Assembly: GCA_026120185.1 (NCBI GenBank)
Contig: JANUWF010001783.1
Coordinates: 1,581,001-1,645,000, forward strand
Direction: 5' to 3'
Length of the DNA: 64,000 nucleotides
Source of the DNA: Voacanga thouarsii
Lineage: Eukaryota; Streptophyta; Magnoliopsida; Gentianales; Apocynaceae
This document shows positions 23,273 through 34,916 of the stretch, piece by piece. The notes under the pieces were generated by a model, which was not told the origin of the DNA, did not search any database, and saw only the letters and a program-made list of their open reading frames with translations. The stretch's first letter is position 1. Every line of letters begins with the position of its first letter. Both the position numbers and the translations under genes were made by a program.

Positions 23273-25001
23273 TATTGGTATTATACCCTAGAAACAATCA
23301 TTTGTACAATGTATTTTGCATATTTCTTCAATAAAAAATATTCTTTATCTCTTAGTTCATTTAATTACTTTATATGTTAACATGTATAAAACTAATGGAT
23401 AAAGTCCCTAGCACAATATATAGTGTTAAGGAATCCTGATGAAGATCATAATATGAGATTCTTGTTACATTATGTAGTACTTGTGCTTAAACTATCCATA
23501 GTCATAGTATTAATGAGACGGGACATCATTAATGCACAAAGACTAGCACGTGTTAGACTTCTTGATTATATCAAGTGGTGATTCTCACATCTGTGAATAT
23601 TGTGATACTCAAAATTAATATGTGGATGCTTATTGGATGAGCAAATTTATTAGATGATCTAACTATAAGATAATCACATAGATAACTATTTAGTGCCAGC
23701 GATAGAATCTCATTATAGCAAAAGTGCAAGTATTCTTAGACTTAAGACCTTCAATATACTTTGTTTGTTAAGTGTTATACTTTGATTGTTGTCATTAAAA
23801 TCACTTCAGGATGGCCTATAGAGAGGAGATTGGATGTAACATGAAGTATACGAAAGTAGTTGAGAAGATCAACAAAGGATCCATTACTTCTAATAGTCGG
23901 AGAGTATATCTCATAGCCACTTGTAGGGAATCCTTGCTCAAGAAGTTCTTGGCCAAGGAAACTATAAGTTGGAAATAGTCTGTAGTATTGGATTAGATTT
24001 TGGAACAAGTACTAATAAATTTGGGCAAGAATTAATTGTATTCTAGAGGGAGTTAGCACTAATTCTATACTCTAAATCGAATGAGATATAGAATGATTAA
24101 AAGAGTTTATTATACTGATATTTTGTTGTTGAAATATTCATGTCAAGCCACTTGACTTTCTAAACTTTTGGGTTGTTATGATGTATTGCTGGATGCCACT
24201 TCTAATCTGCTGAAGTATGAATTTGTTAATTGGAGAATTAATAAATTAATCCTAATTAAAATTAGTATAAAAGATTACTAATTCTATAGTAATTAGGATT
24301 AGTTCATATTTTTGCTACTAATAAACCGGAAAACTTAATAGGCCACACACAATAGATGAGTGTGTATTCAAGATATTATATAATAATATTATGAAGTTAA
24401 TTTATGAGAAGAAATAATATTATGGACTAATTATAAAGTGATTATAACCATAGGTCAAAATTATAGTTACCAAAACATTTGTGATCAAATTATAAACTTG
24501 TTATAGTTCAAGGACTTAATTGCAATTTTTTAAAAGTCAAGCCTAGAACGAAAGAAAATAAAGGCTCTGTTATTACTTCCTAAAAGGTTTAGGAAATAGA
24601 GGAATAGTAGAGGCAGTGAATATATATTCATAAGAAAGTCGCTGACTATGTACAAATAATCAAAAAAATATATGGTAGCCTTTTTCCTTTTATTTCTTCT
24701 TCGTCAAATCGATATAGCACTGTAGTAAATTTGCTAGCACGAATTTCTGGTGTTTTCATTGAGTGCTGTTCTCGTGTGGATTACTATTAGATAATTTGTG
24801 TGCTTGATATTTGGTGGTTCACAACTTGAACAAATTTCTAAAGAGTTTTGCACGTGGAAAATTTTTAAAAGTTATAATTTAGAGGTAACAAAATTATTCT
24901 ACTCTCTTAACTCGTTTAGTTACACACATGTGATTCTATTGCGTAGATTTTATTTTAATTTCTACTGCGCATAAACATTTTTGCATAATCAAAATGCAAC
25001 A
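23273..25001 (+). repeat. Copia LTR2, complete
   Basis: TATTGGTATTATACCC to AAAATGCAACA, 1729 bp. A second copy is at 56,518-58,237 with terminus TCCAACA. A minus-strand 77-residue frame at 23,775-24,008 is incidental LTR sequence. Confidence 0.85.
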
Positions 25002-25723
25002 CCAATACGCAGCCAAGTACCATAAGTTTATTTTGGTTCTTGATCCTATGTTTCATTTTAGGTCTTCTTGGCATAAATCAATAGATGCAATATACTCCTC
25101 CATATAGGGGACATATAAATTAATTAAATCTTGGTACCAAGTATTTACATCGTAATGTTCCAGATTACAGTGCATATTTTTTAGAATAGAAGCATCTCAA
25201 TGAAAGACTACCTAACAACACAGTTAAGAAGTAAAAAATTTTCTTCTAGTTTGAGAATGTTAAGGTATTTTTGTTGTAATTTAGCTCTGAAATTGGATAA
25301 GAAAAGACATTTTCGAATCTGATATTTTTTTTGAATACCATTGACTCGAGCAAGAAGTTTCTTTTACTTATGAAATATTTGTTTTTCAAGTTCTTATTAC
25401 ATGTAAATTATGACCTAGTATTTTTTTTTTTTTACTTTTAAAAATATGTGTTGAAGAAATTCATGATGTAGAATTAAATTCTTACTATGGTGCACTTGTT
25501 GGGAACTTTTTTTTTTTAGAAAAATTATGTTTTAAAAATTTTCACAAAAAAATAATTTTATACAAATAAATTTTATTTGTAATAATTTTTTTGCAAAATA
25601 TTTACTTTAATAAATTATTTATAAAATTTAAAATCATATTTAAGTTAAAATGAACGTAATTCCAACTTAAGTGCACTTTTAAATAACATTGAAAATTTTT
25701 TTTGTCAACTGTCACCATAAAAA
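25002..25723. other. AT-rich flank of the copia elements
   Basis: No gene or element end. Very AT-rich with poly-T/poly-A tracts (for example 25,421-25,432 and 25,508-25,517). Duplicated at 58,238-58,953. Confidence 0.6.
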
Positions 25724-27252
25724 TGTTGGGGATATACCCTAGAGTCAATTTGTACTTATACTATTGTCATTATGTTTTATATAATAACATGAGTCTTTCC
25801 TTTCCATGAATAGTGAGTTTTGTTTTGTTGGTCATCAAGTACGTGACTTGATAGTAAAACCCTACAATGAATACAATGACTATTCTAAAACTGTCCCTGA
25901 TCGATTATTATTATTATTGGAATAATAATAAATTAAGATTAGTATGTTTGTGACTTGATGGCTATGTTTTACTGGCCATGGATATTTGTGATATCAAGTC
26001 AAGACATAAATAAATGTTAGAGAACATTGTATTAGACATGACCCACTGTGAGAGTCCTTCATGGAATATGTCATAAGTACTTTCTAGCCATAATAATATT
26101 GAAAGTCCTTCGACCTAAATTTATCATAGTTTCCTACTAGATAAATTCTATATTTTGACATTGTCTAAAGTTATCTTTAACCAGATAATAAATTAGACTA
26201 CTGTTGGATATAAAATAAATCAAGGAGAGGAATATGATTGATTGTGAAGGAATTTGTCCCTATTAGTTATGGGAGAGATATCCATGGGCCCCTTGATAAG
26301 TTAGACTGTTAAAAATGCATGGTCGTGCTCAAATATATCAATCTAAGATATTGATATAATTTGTTTGAACAGTCTACTATGAAATCAAGAAATAATTGGT
26401 TAAGCTTAATAAGGATGACATGCTCCGTGCCTCATGCTTAATCTGGATATCGTGTGACAAAAGGACTAAATATAAAATTATGGTTTGGTTCAAAGAGATC
26501 ACCGATCTTCATTTAACCTGGATAGTTATAATGTTTTGCTAGAAACTACTTATAACTTGTGGGCCATTTAAATATGATTTAGGCACACTGCCAGTGTTAA
26601 ATGAACCTATAGGGTCACACAATAAGCGAACTTGTTAGGTTATTTTTCTAGTGACCAGGTTCGATGAATCTAGAAATATGTCTAAGTTAATCGTACTTAG
26701 AAAATTTACCAGATACAATGAATCTGGAAATATGTCCACATTCGATGTATCTGGATGATGTCCATATTATAAGAATCTGACTCGGTAAATTAATTAGTTA
26801 AATTACCGAGATAATGGCAGAATCTTATCATATCAGTTTTAATTTAATTTGAATTTAAATTAGAATATGATAAGTTATTATTAGGGTTGGACTCTAAGAG
26901 GTTCGGGGATTTTTAAGAAAACCCTAGCCGTCTTTTCAATAGTCTAATTTTTCGGTTGAGAACATTCGTGCCATTCTCTACCAGAAAAGAAAAAAAACCT
27001 CTCAAACCCTAGGCGCTAGCACTCCCCGGGTATCGAGTGAGTTCACGGTGTGTATCCGATAGAGGACGTTCGCATACTGCAGCGTCTGATGATTGTTCGG
27101 GTTGAACGTACAACAGCGCAACCAGAATCGAAGGATTTCGATTACAGCAACCAGAGGTAATTCTTAAACCTTAGATCTTCTTAATCATTACTTGGGTCCT
27201 CGGGAGGGATTCGTGGATGTTTTCCGCGTTTAGGAGTCCACGAATTCTAATA
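25724..27252 (+). repeat. Copia 5' LTR
   Basis: Starts TGTTGGGGATATACCC; about 1529 bp, ending CTAATA just before the primer site. CACTCCCCGGGTATCGAG and other GC-richer U5 sequence lie at 27,019-27,120. A reversed half-copy is at 13,277-14,063. Confidence 0.85.
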
Positions 27253-27253
27253 G

Positions 27254-27264
27254 TGGTATCAGAG
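27254..27264 (+). other. tRNA-Met primer-binding site (copia)
   Basis: TGGTATCAGAG one base after the LTR end, complementary to the 3' end of initiator tRNA-Met. Confidence 0.9.
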
Positions 27265-28621
27265 AAACTTACTAAATGATTAGGTTGATTCATCTGTGTT
27301 AATCGTATTGTTGAATACATGTATGATATGTATATATGAATTTAAATGGTATGTATCAGCATGTTCGCATGATTATGATTTTAGAATACTTAGCATGCAG
27401 ACTGCCTGAATTAGGTTTAATATGTGCGTCTTAGTCACCTGATCAGACCAGATTAGTTGCAGATTGTCTGTAAATTGGTCTGTTTTAATATGATATGGTA
27501 TCGTAAGCATGCTATCCGTCGTTCTATATTTGCGAATTGTTTTTATTAATCGGCCATGATAATATGTTATCTGTATAAATATGATTAAAAGAACGCATAT
27601 TGTCTGTAATATGAATTTTCACGGCGATGGTTACTAAGGGATCCAAACGTTAATTTGATTAATATTCGGAAATCGGAAGGCAAAATCTCATTCAATGAGA
27701 GAAGGAAAAATCATTTTTCCTTCCGGGGGCGTTGCCCTTTGGAACCCTGACTAACTGTTCGTTGTGTGTTATTCGTCAGTGTTTTTGATTGTAGTTGTGG
27801 ATTATTTTGAATAGTGCATATCATGGCCCGTTTTATCCCAATATGATTAGCTGGTTACATTATGGTTGTTTTAAGTTGTAATTTTTAAATACGGCCTGCG
27901 TGTCGTTTTTCATTGTTGTAAAATTGTATTGCTTTCCTAGAATAGGAATTATTTTAATTTTACTATCCAATGTAAAAGAAGAAGGCAGCCGACATTTACA
28001 ACCAAGGAGGAGTATGCTGAAGGTATTAGAGAATGCTTAAGGAGTTCATATACCTAGATTGACCACCTTGATCTTCACTTTGCTCGTGATGATCAACATA
28101 GGTTATGGGCCATGCTATGTCACTTTTATTTATGTCTTGCATGCATATTTGATATGTTTATTTCCTGCTTACTACAATCAATTTTTTTTAAAAAAAAAAA
28201 AGAAAAAAAAATTTAAGTGTTAAATGCCTTCCAAAATCAAACACTTGTTATTACTTGGATCATCATATGGTCATTCCTACCAAAGTAGGATGCTTTTGAT
28301 TATCTGAGTGAGATAAGATGGAAAATAGTTTTCCATATGTTTGATATAGTTTGACTTAACTGGGTTATCAAAATGGTTTTGGGCCTAGGGCATTTTATGA
28401 GATATTTTTAGCCGGGACATTTAATGTCTATCTCATTTAAAATTAGAGTTTTATTTAATTATAAGATTAAAGCCAAAGCCTACTTATGATTAAAATAAAA
28501 TATTTTTCCCCACTACGAAACATCAAAATGTTGAAGTTTCAAAAAGTTTAAATGCTTTTAGTGGGAGTTTTTCGTTAGAGTCTCAAAAATTAATTACTTT
28601 GCATATTTTTATATGTAGATA
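27265..28621 (+). other. Untranslated leader of the copia element
   Basis: About 1.36 kb without a useful frame between primer site and gag. Includes an A-rich run at 28,189-28,211 and a GGAAGGCAAAATC/CCTTCCGGGG stretch at 27,674-27,727. No other feature recognised. Confidence 0.6.
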
Positions 28622-31085
28622 ATGGCAACAAACAGTTGGAATAATTCATTGCGATCTGTGCTTGAGAAAGACAAGCTTAGTGGGACTAACTTTCTTGATT
28701 GGGCACAAAACTTAAGAATTGTTCTTAAGCAAGAAAAAAGGCTCTATGTTCTTGAAAATCCCATTCCCCCTGCTCCAGCAAATAACGCCTCAAAAGCTGA
28801 AAAAGATGCTTATAGTAAGCACAAAGATGACTCCAACGATGTTACTTGCCTTATGCTAGCAACTATGAACTCTGAACTTCAAAAACAGTTTGAAGAATCA
28901 GAGGCATATGACATGATTGTGCATCTCAAGGAAATGTTCCGAGAGCAAGCACGACAATAGAGATTTGAAACTCACAAGGCGTTAAATGCATGTAAGATGG
29001 TTTCTGGCACCTCGGTAAGTGCTCATGTCCTTAAAATGAAGGGCTATCTAGATCATCTTGATAAGCTTGGTGCTCCTGTTAATCATGACATGGCCACGGA
29101 TTTGATCTTGGGCTCTTTTCCTACTGAGTATGACCAGTTTGTTATGAATTTTAACATGCATAATATGGAGAAATCCATTACTGAATTGCATGGGATGCTA
29201 AAACAAGCTGAACTAAACATTAAGAAGAATACTCCTAGTGTTCTAATGGTTTAAAAAGGGAAAGGCAAAAAGAACAACCAAAAGGGCAAGGCCAAGGCTA
29301 GTAAGGGTAAGGACAAGGCAAAGTCCAAGTTCAAGCCCAAACCTAAGGCCAAGACACCAAAGGAGGGAGCCTGCCACCATTGTGGAGAACAAGGACATTG
29401 GTTAAGAAATTGCAAGCTCTATTTGGAAGCAAAGAAAAAGAAGGACAGTGAGACTGCCGCTTCAGGTATTTATGTTATTGAAATTAATTTATCTACTTCT
29501 GATTCACAGGTATTGGATACCGGTTGTGGATATCACATTTGTGTAAATGTGCAGGGTCTAAAAAGGAGTAGAGCCTTGGCAAAAGGCGAGGTGGACCTAC
29601 GAGTTGCGAATGGAGCAAAAGTTACTACAGTAGCTGTAGGAACTTTTGAATTAATTTTGCCCAGTGGGCTTATTTTAGAACTGAACAATTGTTTTTATAT
29701 TCCTGCTATGAGTAGGAATATTATTTCAGTTTCTTGTTTGGATTTAGAAGGTTTTGAATTTGTTATTAGGAATAACATTTGCTCCATTAATAAAAACAGC
29801 ATTTTTTATGGAGATGCTTCATTATCAAATGGGCTTTATATTCTAAATCTTCGTGGATCTTCAGACATGTCTATCTATAATATAAATACTAAGAGATTGA
29901 AATCCAATGATTTAAATCAAACTTACTTCTGGCATTGTCATTTGGGCAATATAAATGAGAAACGCACAACAAAGCTTAATAATGATGGGCTTCTAAAATC
30001 GTTTGATTTAGAATCTTACAAAACATGTGATTCTTGTTTATTAGGCAAAATGACTAAAGCGCCTTTCAAGAGATAAAATGAAAGGGCAACTGATTTATTG
30101 GGCCTAATACATATTGATGTATGTGGACCAATGAATTCACTTGCTAGAGGAAGATTTCAGTACTTCATTACATTTACAGATGATTTCAGCAAATATAGCT
30201 ACTTGTATCTGATGAAACACAAATCTGAATCGTTCCAGAAATTCAAAGAATTTCAAAATGAAGTACAAAATCAACTTGGCAAAAGTATCAAAACACTTCG
30301 ATCGGATCGAGGTGGTGAATACTTAAGTCACGAGTTTGACGAGCATCTTAAAAATTATGGAATTATTTCCCAATTAACTCCACCAGGAACACCTCAATGG
30401 AATGGTATATCTGAATGGAGAAATCGAACTTTATTAGATATGGTTCGATCAATGATGAGTCAAACTGATCTTCCAATCTCTTTTTGGGGTTATACCCTGG
30501 AGATTGCTGCATTCATACTAAATCAAGTTCCATCTAAATCGGTTCAGAAAACGCCATATGAGATATGGACTGGGAGACAACCTAGTTTGTTATTTCTGAA
30601 GATTTGGGGTTGTGAAGTTTATGTAAAGCGTTTATTATCTGATAAACTTGCACCTAAATCGGATAAATGCATATTTGTAGGGTATCCTAAAGAAACTAAA
30701 GGATATCAATTTTATCTCCCAAAAGAAAATAGAGTAATTGTTGCTCGAAATGGATTCTTTCTTGAAAAGGAATTTATTTCCAAAAGAATCAGTGGGAGTA
30801 TAATACATCTTGATGAGATTCAAGGACCACAATTAGTGCCTGAACCTTATCAAGATGAGATTCAAGAGCCACAATTAGTGCCTGAACCAAATAATGAATC
30901 TCGATTAGATGGCTCACAAGTCCAAGATGAGCCTACATCTATAGAACAAGGACCTCGAAGATCTGATAGGGTTCGTCAACAACCTGAGAGATATGGATTT
31001 CTCATCACTGACGATCACAATGTGGTTAATGATGAGCCCACTTCCTATCAAGAAGCCATTAAGAGTTCTGACTCTAGAAAATGGT
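28622..31085 (+). pseudogene. Copia gag-protease-integrase reading frame, three nonsense codons
   Basis: Starting at ATG 28,622 the same frame stays open to 31,085 except for stops at 28,958 (TAG), 29,252 (TAA) and 30,074 (TAA); no frameshift. Gag has the LSGTNFLDW and LGSFPTEYDQF motifs and a CCHC knuckle (29,372-29,413, CX2CX4HX4C). Protease motif LDTGCGYHIC is at about 29,512. The pre-integrase HHCC finger has LGN where LGH is usual, so one zinc ligand is lost. The integrase triad is present: Asp 30,116, Asp 30,305, Glu 30,413, with 35 residues between the last two. GKMT, PYEIWTG, WGCEVYVK and FVGYPKETKGY follow. The frame ends at the start of the RT domain. Confidence 0.92.
30812..30889 (+). 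repeat. 42-bp-period tandem repeat in the copia polyprotein
   Basis: Two 36-bp units (30,812 and 30,854) separated by six bases encode DEIQ-PQLVPEP twice, in the linker between integrase and the missing RT. One base pair changes Gly-Pro to Glu-Pro between units. Confidence 0.85.
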
Positions 31086-32208
31086 TACCTTAAAAAAGAC
31101 AAGGCAGCCTACTCTTGTAAATAATTTTTTAAAAAAAATAAAAAAAAATAATGCAACCTATCCAAAGTCTAGGTTAAAATACTAATGATAAAACAAATAA
31201 AAAAAAGGAAGATAGGGAAACATAACCAAAATTAAATTCCTACCATGGTCTCTAATTATGAATAAGGAACATGAAACCGAAACTTAATCAACAATCATAC
31301 CAAAACAATATTCTGAATATTAGCAAATGGCCAAAATATGACAGTCATCTTTAAACTTTTACAAATTTTAACTTCCACTATAGGACTTTAAAATGTGTGA
31401 TTTTAACTTTTGAATATTTGAAATACTTAAAAAATAAACATTCTGTCAATTGAAACTGTTAAGTGCTCACTAAAGTTCATTATATGGCACCCACATGACT
31501 TGTTTTATGGGTATTTTTATCTACTCATAACCCTCACAATGTGACGCCAAATCTAATTCTAATTTTTACAAAATAACTTCTATATAAGACAGAAAAAGAC
31601 TATTGTGACATGTGCATCTCTCATTTTTCCTTTTAGATCTTTTTTTTTCTTTTTTACCAATTCATTTTTCCTTTCAAATCTATTTTTCCATTATGTAGCG
31701 ATGTCAAGAAAATTGCTATCCATTGAGAATTGAATTTGGTCTCTTTAATTTTTTTTTTTTAACGTCTCTCACTTTTCCTTTTAGATTTCTTTTCTTTTTT
31801 AGTAATTCACTTTTCCTTTCAGATTTATTTTTCCATTATGTAGAGATACCAAAGAAATTACCATTTATCAAAAACTGAATTTGGTTTTTTTTTTTTTTTT
31901 TGCTCTCCATCGAGAGTTGAATTTGGTCTCTTTCTTTTTTTCCCTCAGCTTTATGTCTAATTTTTATTTGTTAAATAGTAAAATATATTATTTTTGTTGT
32001 GTGATTAGATTTGATGATGTACGAAAGAATAATCCTAAGATTATTGAGCTGTATAAGAGGCATGGAGTCAAATATTGAAATTGTTGTTGATAATACGAAG
32101 AAATTTGAAAAGAAGATAACGAGATAAAAGAAAAATATTTTGGAAGTAAAAAAGAAGGGAATGAGAGTTAAAATTTAGTAGCTTTGTATTGTACTTGAAC
32201 TTTTATTG
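31086..32208. mobile_element. Mutator-like terminal-inverted-repeat element, right end deleted
   Basis: About 31,334-31,432 is the reverse complement of 60,055-60,150 in the other duplication copy (shared core GTGATTTTAACTTT and ATATTTGAAATACTTAAA). The two would form terminal inverted repeats of about 100 bp around a roughly 0.9 kb body. In copy 1 the right repeat is gone through the deletion ending at 32,209. The start GGCCAAAATATGAC-like sequence suggests a Mutator-type end, which is inference. The interior has repeated T-rich blocks (CACTTTTCCTTT/CATTTTTCCTTT, 31,620-31,830) and the exon-like fragment at 32,010-32,078. Confidence 0.5.
32010..32078 (+). pseudogene. Exon-like C-terminal fragment of an unknown protein
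   Basis: After a T-rich tract and TGTGATTAG, which looks like a 3' splice site, the frame reads FDDVRKNNPKIIELYKRHGV followed by two residues and a stop. Copy 2 (59,851-59,919) is identical, although the surrounding DNA varies. I do not recognise the parent gene. Its place between inverted repeats suggests gene-fragment capture, but it could be a chance open stretch. Confidence 0.35.
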
Positions 32209-32212
32209 TTGT

Positions 32213-32760
32213 TGCTTTTGACCACTATTTTATGGTGTTCATGCATTTGGTCAATGGGAAATAGATAATCTGGTAATATATAAACTATTTGACTATTTTG
32301 ACTCATATCAACTTCCATATTTCCTATTATAGATGTTATGATATCATTATGCCTTGTATCAAGGAGTCCAATAAAAACTTTAGTTCCTAATTCTTTTCTA
32401 TGGATTCCTATAATACCTATCATAATACATCCTAAGTGAAATAATTCATTGCTTTCTCTTAACAATGAATCCCTACTTTCTCTAGTAATTATTGGTAAAA
32501 TTGATGAACTTTTATCATTAGGACTTTATACTAAATTTTCTCTATATAGGTTAACTAGTTTATGATTTCTACAAGGACTATAATTATACAAATATTTAGG
32601 GGCAATAGGTTGGATCTTATTATCCCTACAATTCTCTAATTGTTGTTCTAGATTAACAACAGTTTCTACAATCTTAAAAGGTCTATTATTTTTAACTTTG
32701 TCAATTACCCTTTCTATTCTACCATAAGTAACTATATTCAATTTTCTTTATTTAACACTC
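32213..32760 (-). pseudogene. Caulimovirid movement protein, copy 1, broken
   Basis: 30K-superfamily movement protein, which in caulimovirids forms tubules for cell-to-cell transport. Visible: NIVTYGRIERVIDKV near the N-terminus, KYLYNYSP, then the core GCIMIGIIGIHRKELGTKV with FIGLLDTRH holding the conserved Asp, and VYILPDYLFPIDQMHEH. A TAA interrupts the frame at about 32,526-32,528, and the C-terminal part is removed by the junction near 32,209. The homologous 61.6-62.45 kb copy has a different lesion. Assignment to Caulimoviridae is by motif order; genus not determined. Confidence 0.8.
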
Positions 32761-33009
32761 CTGTGGATGTCATCCTAAAATTTCTCTATGTTTTCCCGGC
32801 TATGGACTAATCCATTGGTCATAAGGTTATAAACACTATACTTATGTAAGATCCAGTATTCCAGAATTTCGACTTCACCTAGATCAACAATCTCATGGAT
32901 TATTCTAAATTCAGACTATTATTCAGGTATATCCAAAGTCTCAACTCTATAATTCATGGGTTTTTCCAAGTGGAAAAAATATGAGATTTTGGTTTTCTTA
33001 CAGGTTTCT

Positions 33010-33812
33010 TGCCTGTTTCTAAGTTTAAACCTTTTAAAGATTTACTAATAAAGTTTAATTTATTAGAGATTTCAGTATCTCTTATTGGAGTTTTTATTTT
33101 TTCAATTATTTCAAGCAACAATAGGATTCGTACATTATTTTGCCTGATAAGAACTTTATCACTTGGGGTCGTGATATTTTTATTTATAATGTTATTTTTA
33201 TCAAAGATACCTACAGATTCTTCTAAAATATTTTCTTCTTTCTATTAAAGTAGCTTGGTAATTAGGATTATTTATTAGATCACTTATTATGGATTCCTAA
33301 TATCATTTTACAATGTTTATCTATTGAAGATTGTATCTTCTTACTTTGTTCTAACAATTGTTTTACCTCTAAAATTTCTTTCATAGTATTTCTAAGATTT
33401 GTTGGATTTCTATGTTAGGATGTACTAATCCTAATATTATCTGACTTAAATCTTCTTTAGTAGGAAGATTTCTTAACTTCTTAACATGTAAGCCATTTTT
33501 AATGTAATCTAAATTAGATTTTATTTTTTCTATTTCTAAAATAATTTTATCTCTATGTTCTAGATGTGTTTTTTGATAAATCAGACAAAACTTGGTTTTG
33601 TTTTAATTGATTGTTAAAGAGGATTGTTACTAAATCTATTTCTAGATTAAGTTGGTTGTCTAAACTATGAAAGAAGTGTTCAAATTTATAATTTGAAATT
33701 CGTCCCTCAAAATTACACCATATTTGATATTTATCCAAAGTTGTTTTTTGGACAAAAATCTTGTCTGCAAAATCTAAATATTCTAACTTTTTTCTTTCCC
33801 ATTTTTATCAGT
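33010..33812 (-). pseudogene. EPRV ORF1-like coiled-coil protein, copy 1
   Basis: Between the primer site/leader and the movement protein. The minus strand encodes DKYQIWCNFEGRISNYKFEH, then LVTILFNNQLKQNQVLSDLS and a heptad-rich region (LEIEKIKSNLDYIKNG-type), then LPTKEDLSQIILGLVHPN, with stops and frame changes downstream. Position and coiled coil resemble the small ORF upstream of the movement protein, or the virion-associated coiled-coil protein, in some caulimovirids. I cannot assign it by sequence. A related piece in plus orientation is at 35,847-36,121. Confidence 0.6.
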
Positions 33813-34428
33813 TTTTTCTATATTTAGAGATTAGAAACATGCTTCCTCTGTTAACTATCCTAGATGAGTATTATCTATCATCTTCTGCAAACTACTAGAT
33901 CAGTTTCTCTTAGGCTTATCAGTTTTATTTTTTTGGCATATTAAGGCTGACACCATTGAACCTATTTGCTACCCCTCTTGGGTCTTATGCGAAGCAATTA
34001 GATTCTTTAGCCCTTCCACCAATACTTTCAACTTTACACCATAAGCAACTAATAACCGCAAAATTAAGATAATAGTTCATGTAACATAATTTTCATCAGC
34101 ATACTTGTTAATAACATAAATATATTTAGGAATTGTGTATCATACGTGGGCTTTTGATGGTAAATCATCGTCACAAAATACTAAATGGTTACCCAAATAT
34201 GTTTATATTAACACCCAATATACTTAGCACATAATGAATATTGGAAAGCTAAGTTAAAACCATTAAATTTGAAGAGAAACAAGAGATTTTATTACATCAA
34301 ACTGGAGAGTTTTGAGAGATCAAAAACCTCTCTACTCCATAATTCTTTACTCAATTACAATATAGTTGATTACAGACTCAGGTACTACTGATACATGGGA
34401 GCAATCCACACCAAACCAAAGCTCTAAG
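33813..34428 (-). other. EPRV leader region, copy 1
   Basis: Untranslated region between primer site and ORF1 on the minus strand, without a long frame. It matches 63,476-64,000 in copy 2. Confidence 0.5.
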
Positions 34429-34440
34429 GCTTTGATACCA
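34429..34440 (-). other. tRNA-Met primer-binding site of the EPRV
   Basis: Minus strand TGGTATCAAAGC; one base differs from the consensus TGGTATCAGAGC used by caulimovirids and copia. It lies about 90 bp downstream of a TATA box and upstream of ORF1, as expected for a minus-strand viral genome start. Confidence 0.65.
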
Positions 34441-34526
34441 ATACTTTACACAAGCACACAAGAAGCACAAGTATTGCGGAATCTCTCAACTGAAGGGGTG
34501 TGTCATTAGTGAGAGAAGGAATGGTC

Positions 34527-34640
34527 CTTTTATAAACCATCCTTACTTGTCTTTTCCTAAAACGACTCTTCGAAAAGCCATAATTTACTTGGCCTTTCAA
34601 AAAAGTAAAGGCTAAAATGACTCTTCAAATAAAATGACTC
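34527..34640 (-). promoter_or_regulatory. EPRV promoter with TATA box
   Basis: Minus-strand TATAAAAG (34,527-34,534). Upstream on the same strand, GAGTCA occurs at 34,618-34,623 and 34,635-34,640 and a related GAGTCG at 34,563. A highly similar TATA region recurs at 35,758-35,765. The short TATA-to-primer-site distance is unlike the long leaders of most caulimovirids. Confidence 0.55.
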
Positions 34641-34916
34641 ATAGGAAAAACTAAAAACTACTTGACCTTTCAGAAATGCAGTAGGACACTATGCTTTCCG
34701 AAAAGTTCCTATTTAAGTGGTGGGATAACAATTCCACCTCTTTTCTACTAGAGACGCATCTCATCAGTTTTTCACTGAAACAAAGCCAAAGTAATAATAA
34801 AGTGAGATTCACAGACTCATAGACTCTAATTATTTTGACAGCTATTCTATCATTAGGACTCCATCGTATTAGCAATATTTACATGCTCATCTTCAATTTT
34901 TTCTTCTCCATCAAAG

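Larger units (their letters stand above)
20661..25001 (+). mobile_element. Old copia element reduced to LTR, RNase H tail and LTR
   Basis: Starts TATTGGTATTATG, ends TGCAACA, and is flanked by CCAGT (20,656-20,660) and CCAAT (25,002-25,006), a plausible 5-bp target-site duplication with one change. LTR1 is split by a solo Athila LTR (20,704-22,555) and joins the internal 3' end directly at about 22,884, so everything from primer site to mid RNase H was deleted. LTR2 is complete. The part from 21,329 on is repeated at 54.6-58.2 kb with the same structure, so the internal deletion predates the duplication. Confidence 0.8.
25724..31085 (+). mobile_element. Younger Ty1/copia element, 3' half deleted
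   Basis: 5' LTR, primer site, leader, gag, protease and integrase are present in order. The element stops exactly where reverse transcriptase should begin (after the SDSRKWL motif) and has no 3' LTR. Copy 2 of the duplication keeps the target site unoccupied at 58,948-58,960: the left flank agrees up to five A residues, the right flank from TACCTTAAAA. The element therefore inserted after the duplication and later lost its 3' half plus at least one target base. Confidence 0.9.
21329..34327 (+). repeat. Segmental duplication, copy 1
   Basis: Matches 54,578-64,000 in the same order and orientation: part of the solo Athila LTR, the copia remnant, AT-rich flank, Mutator-like element and EPRV. 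A hand comparison of about 340 bp (22,556-22,900 against 55,801-56,146) shows around five mismatches. Copy 1 alone has the copia insertion 25,724-31,085 and lacks 1.84 kb found at 60,050-61,892. The right end is not visible because copy 2 reaches the window edge. Confidence 0.92.

Noticed and set aside
33009..33248. Plus-strand 79-residue membrane-like frame
   Set aside because: Antisense shadow of the EPRV ORF1 region; hydrophobicity comes from complementing Lys/Asn/Ile-rich codons.
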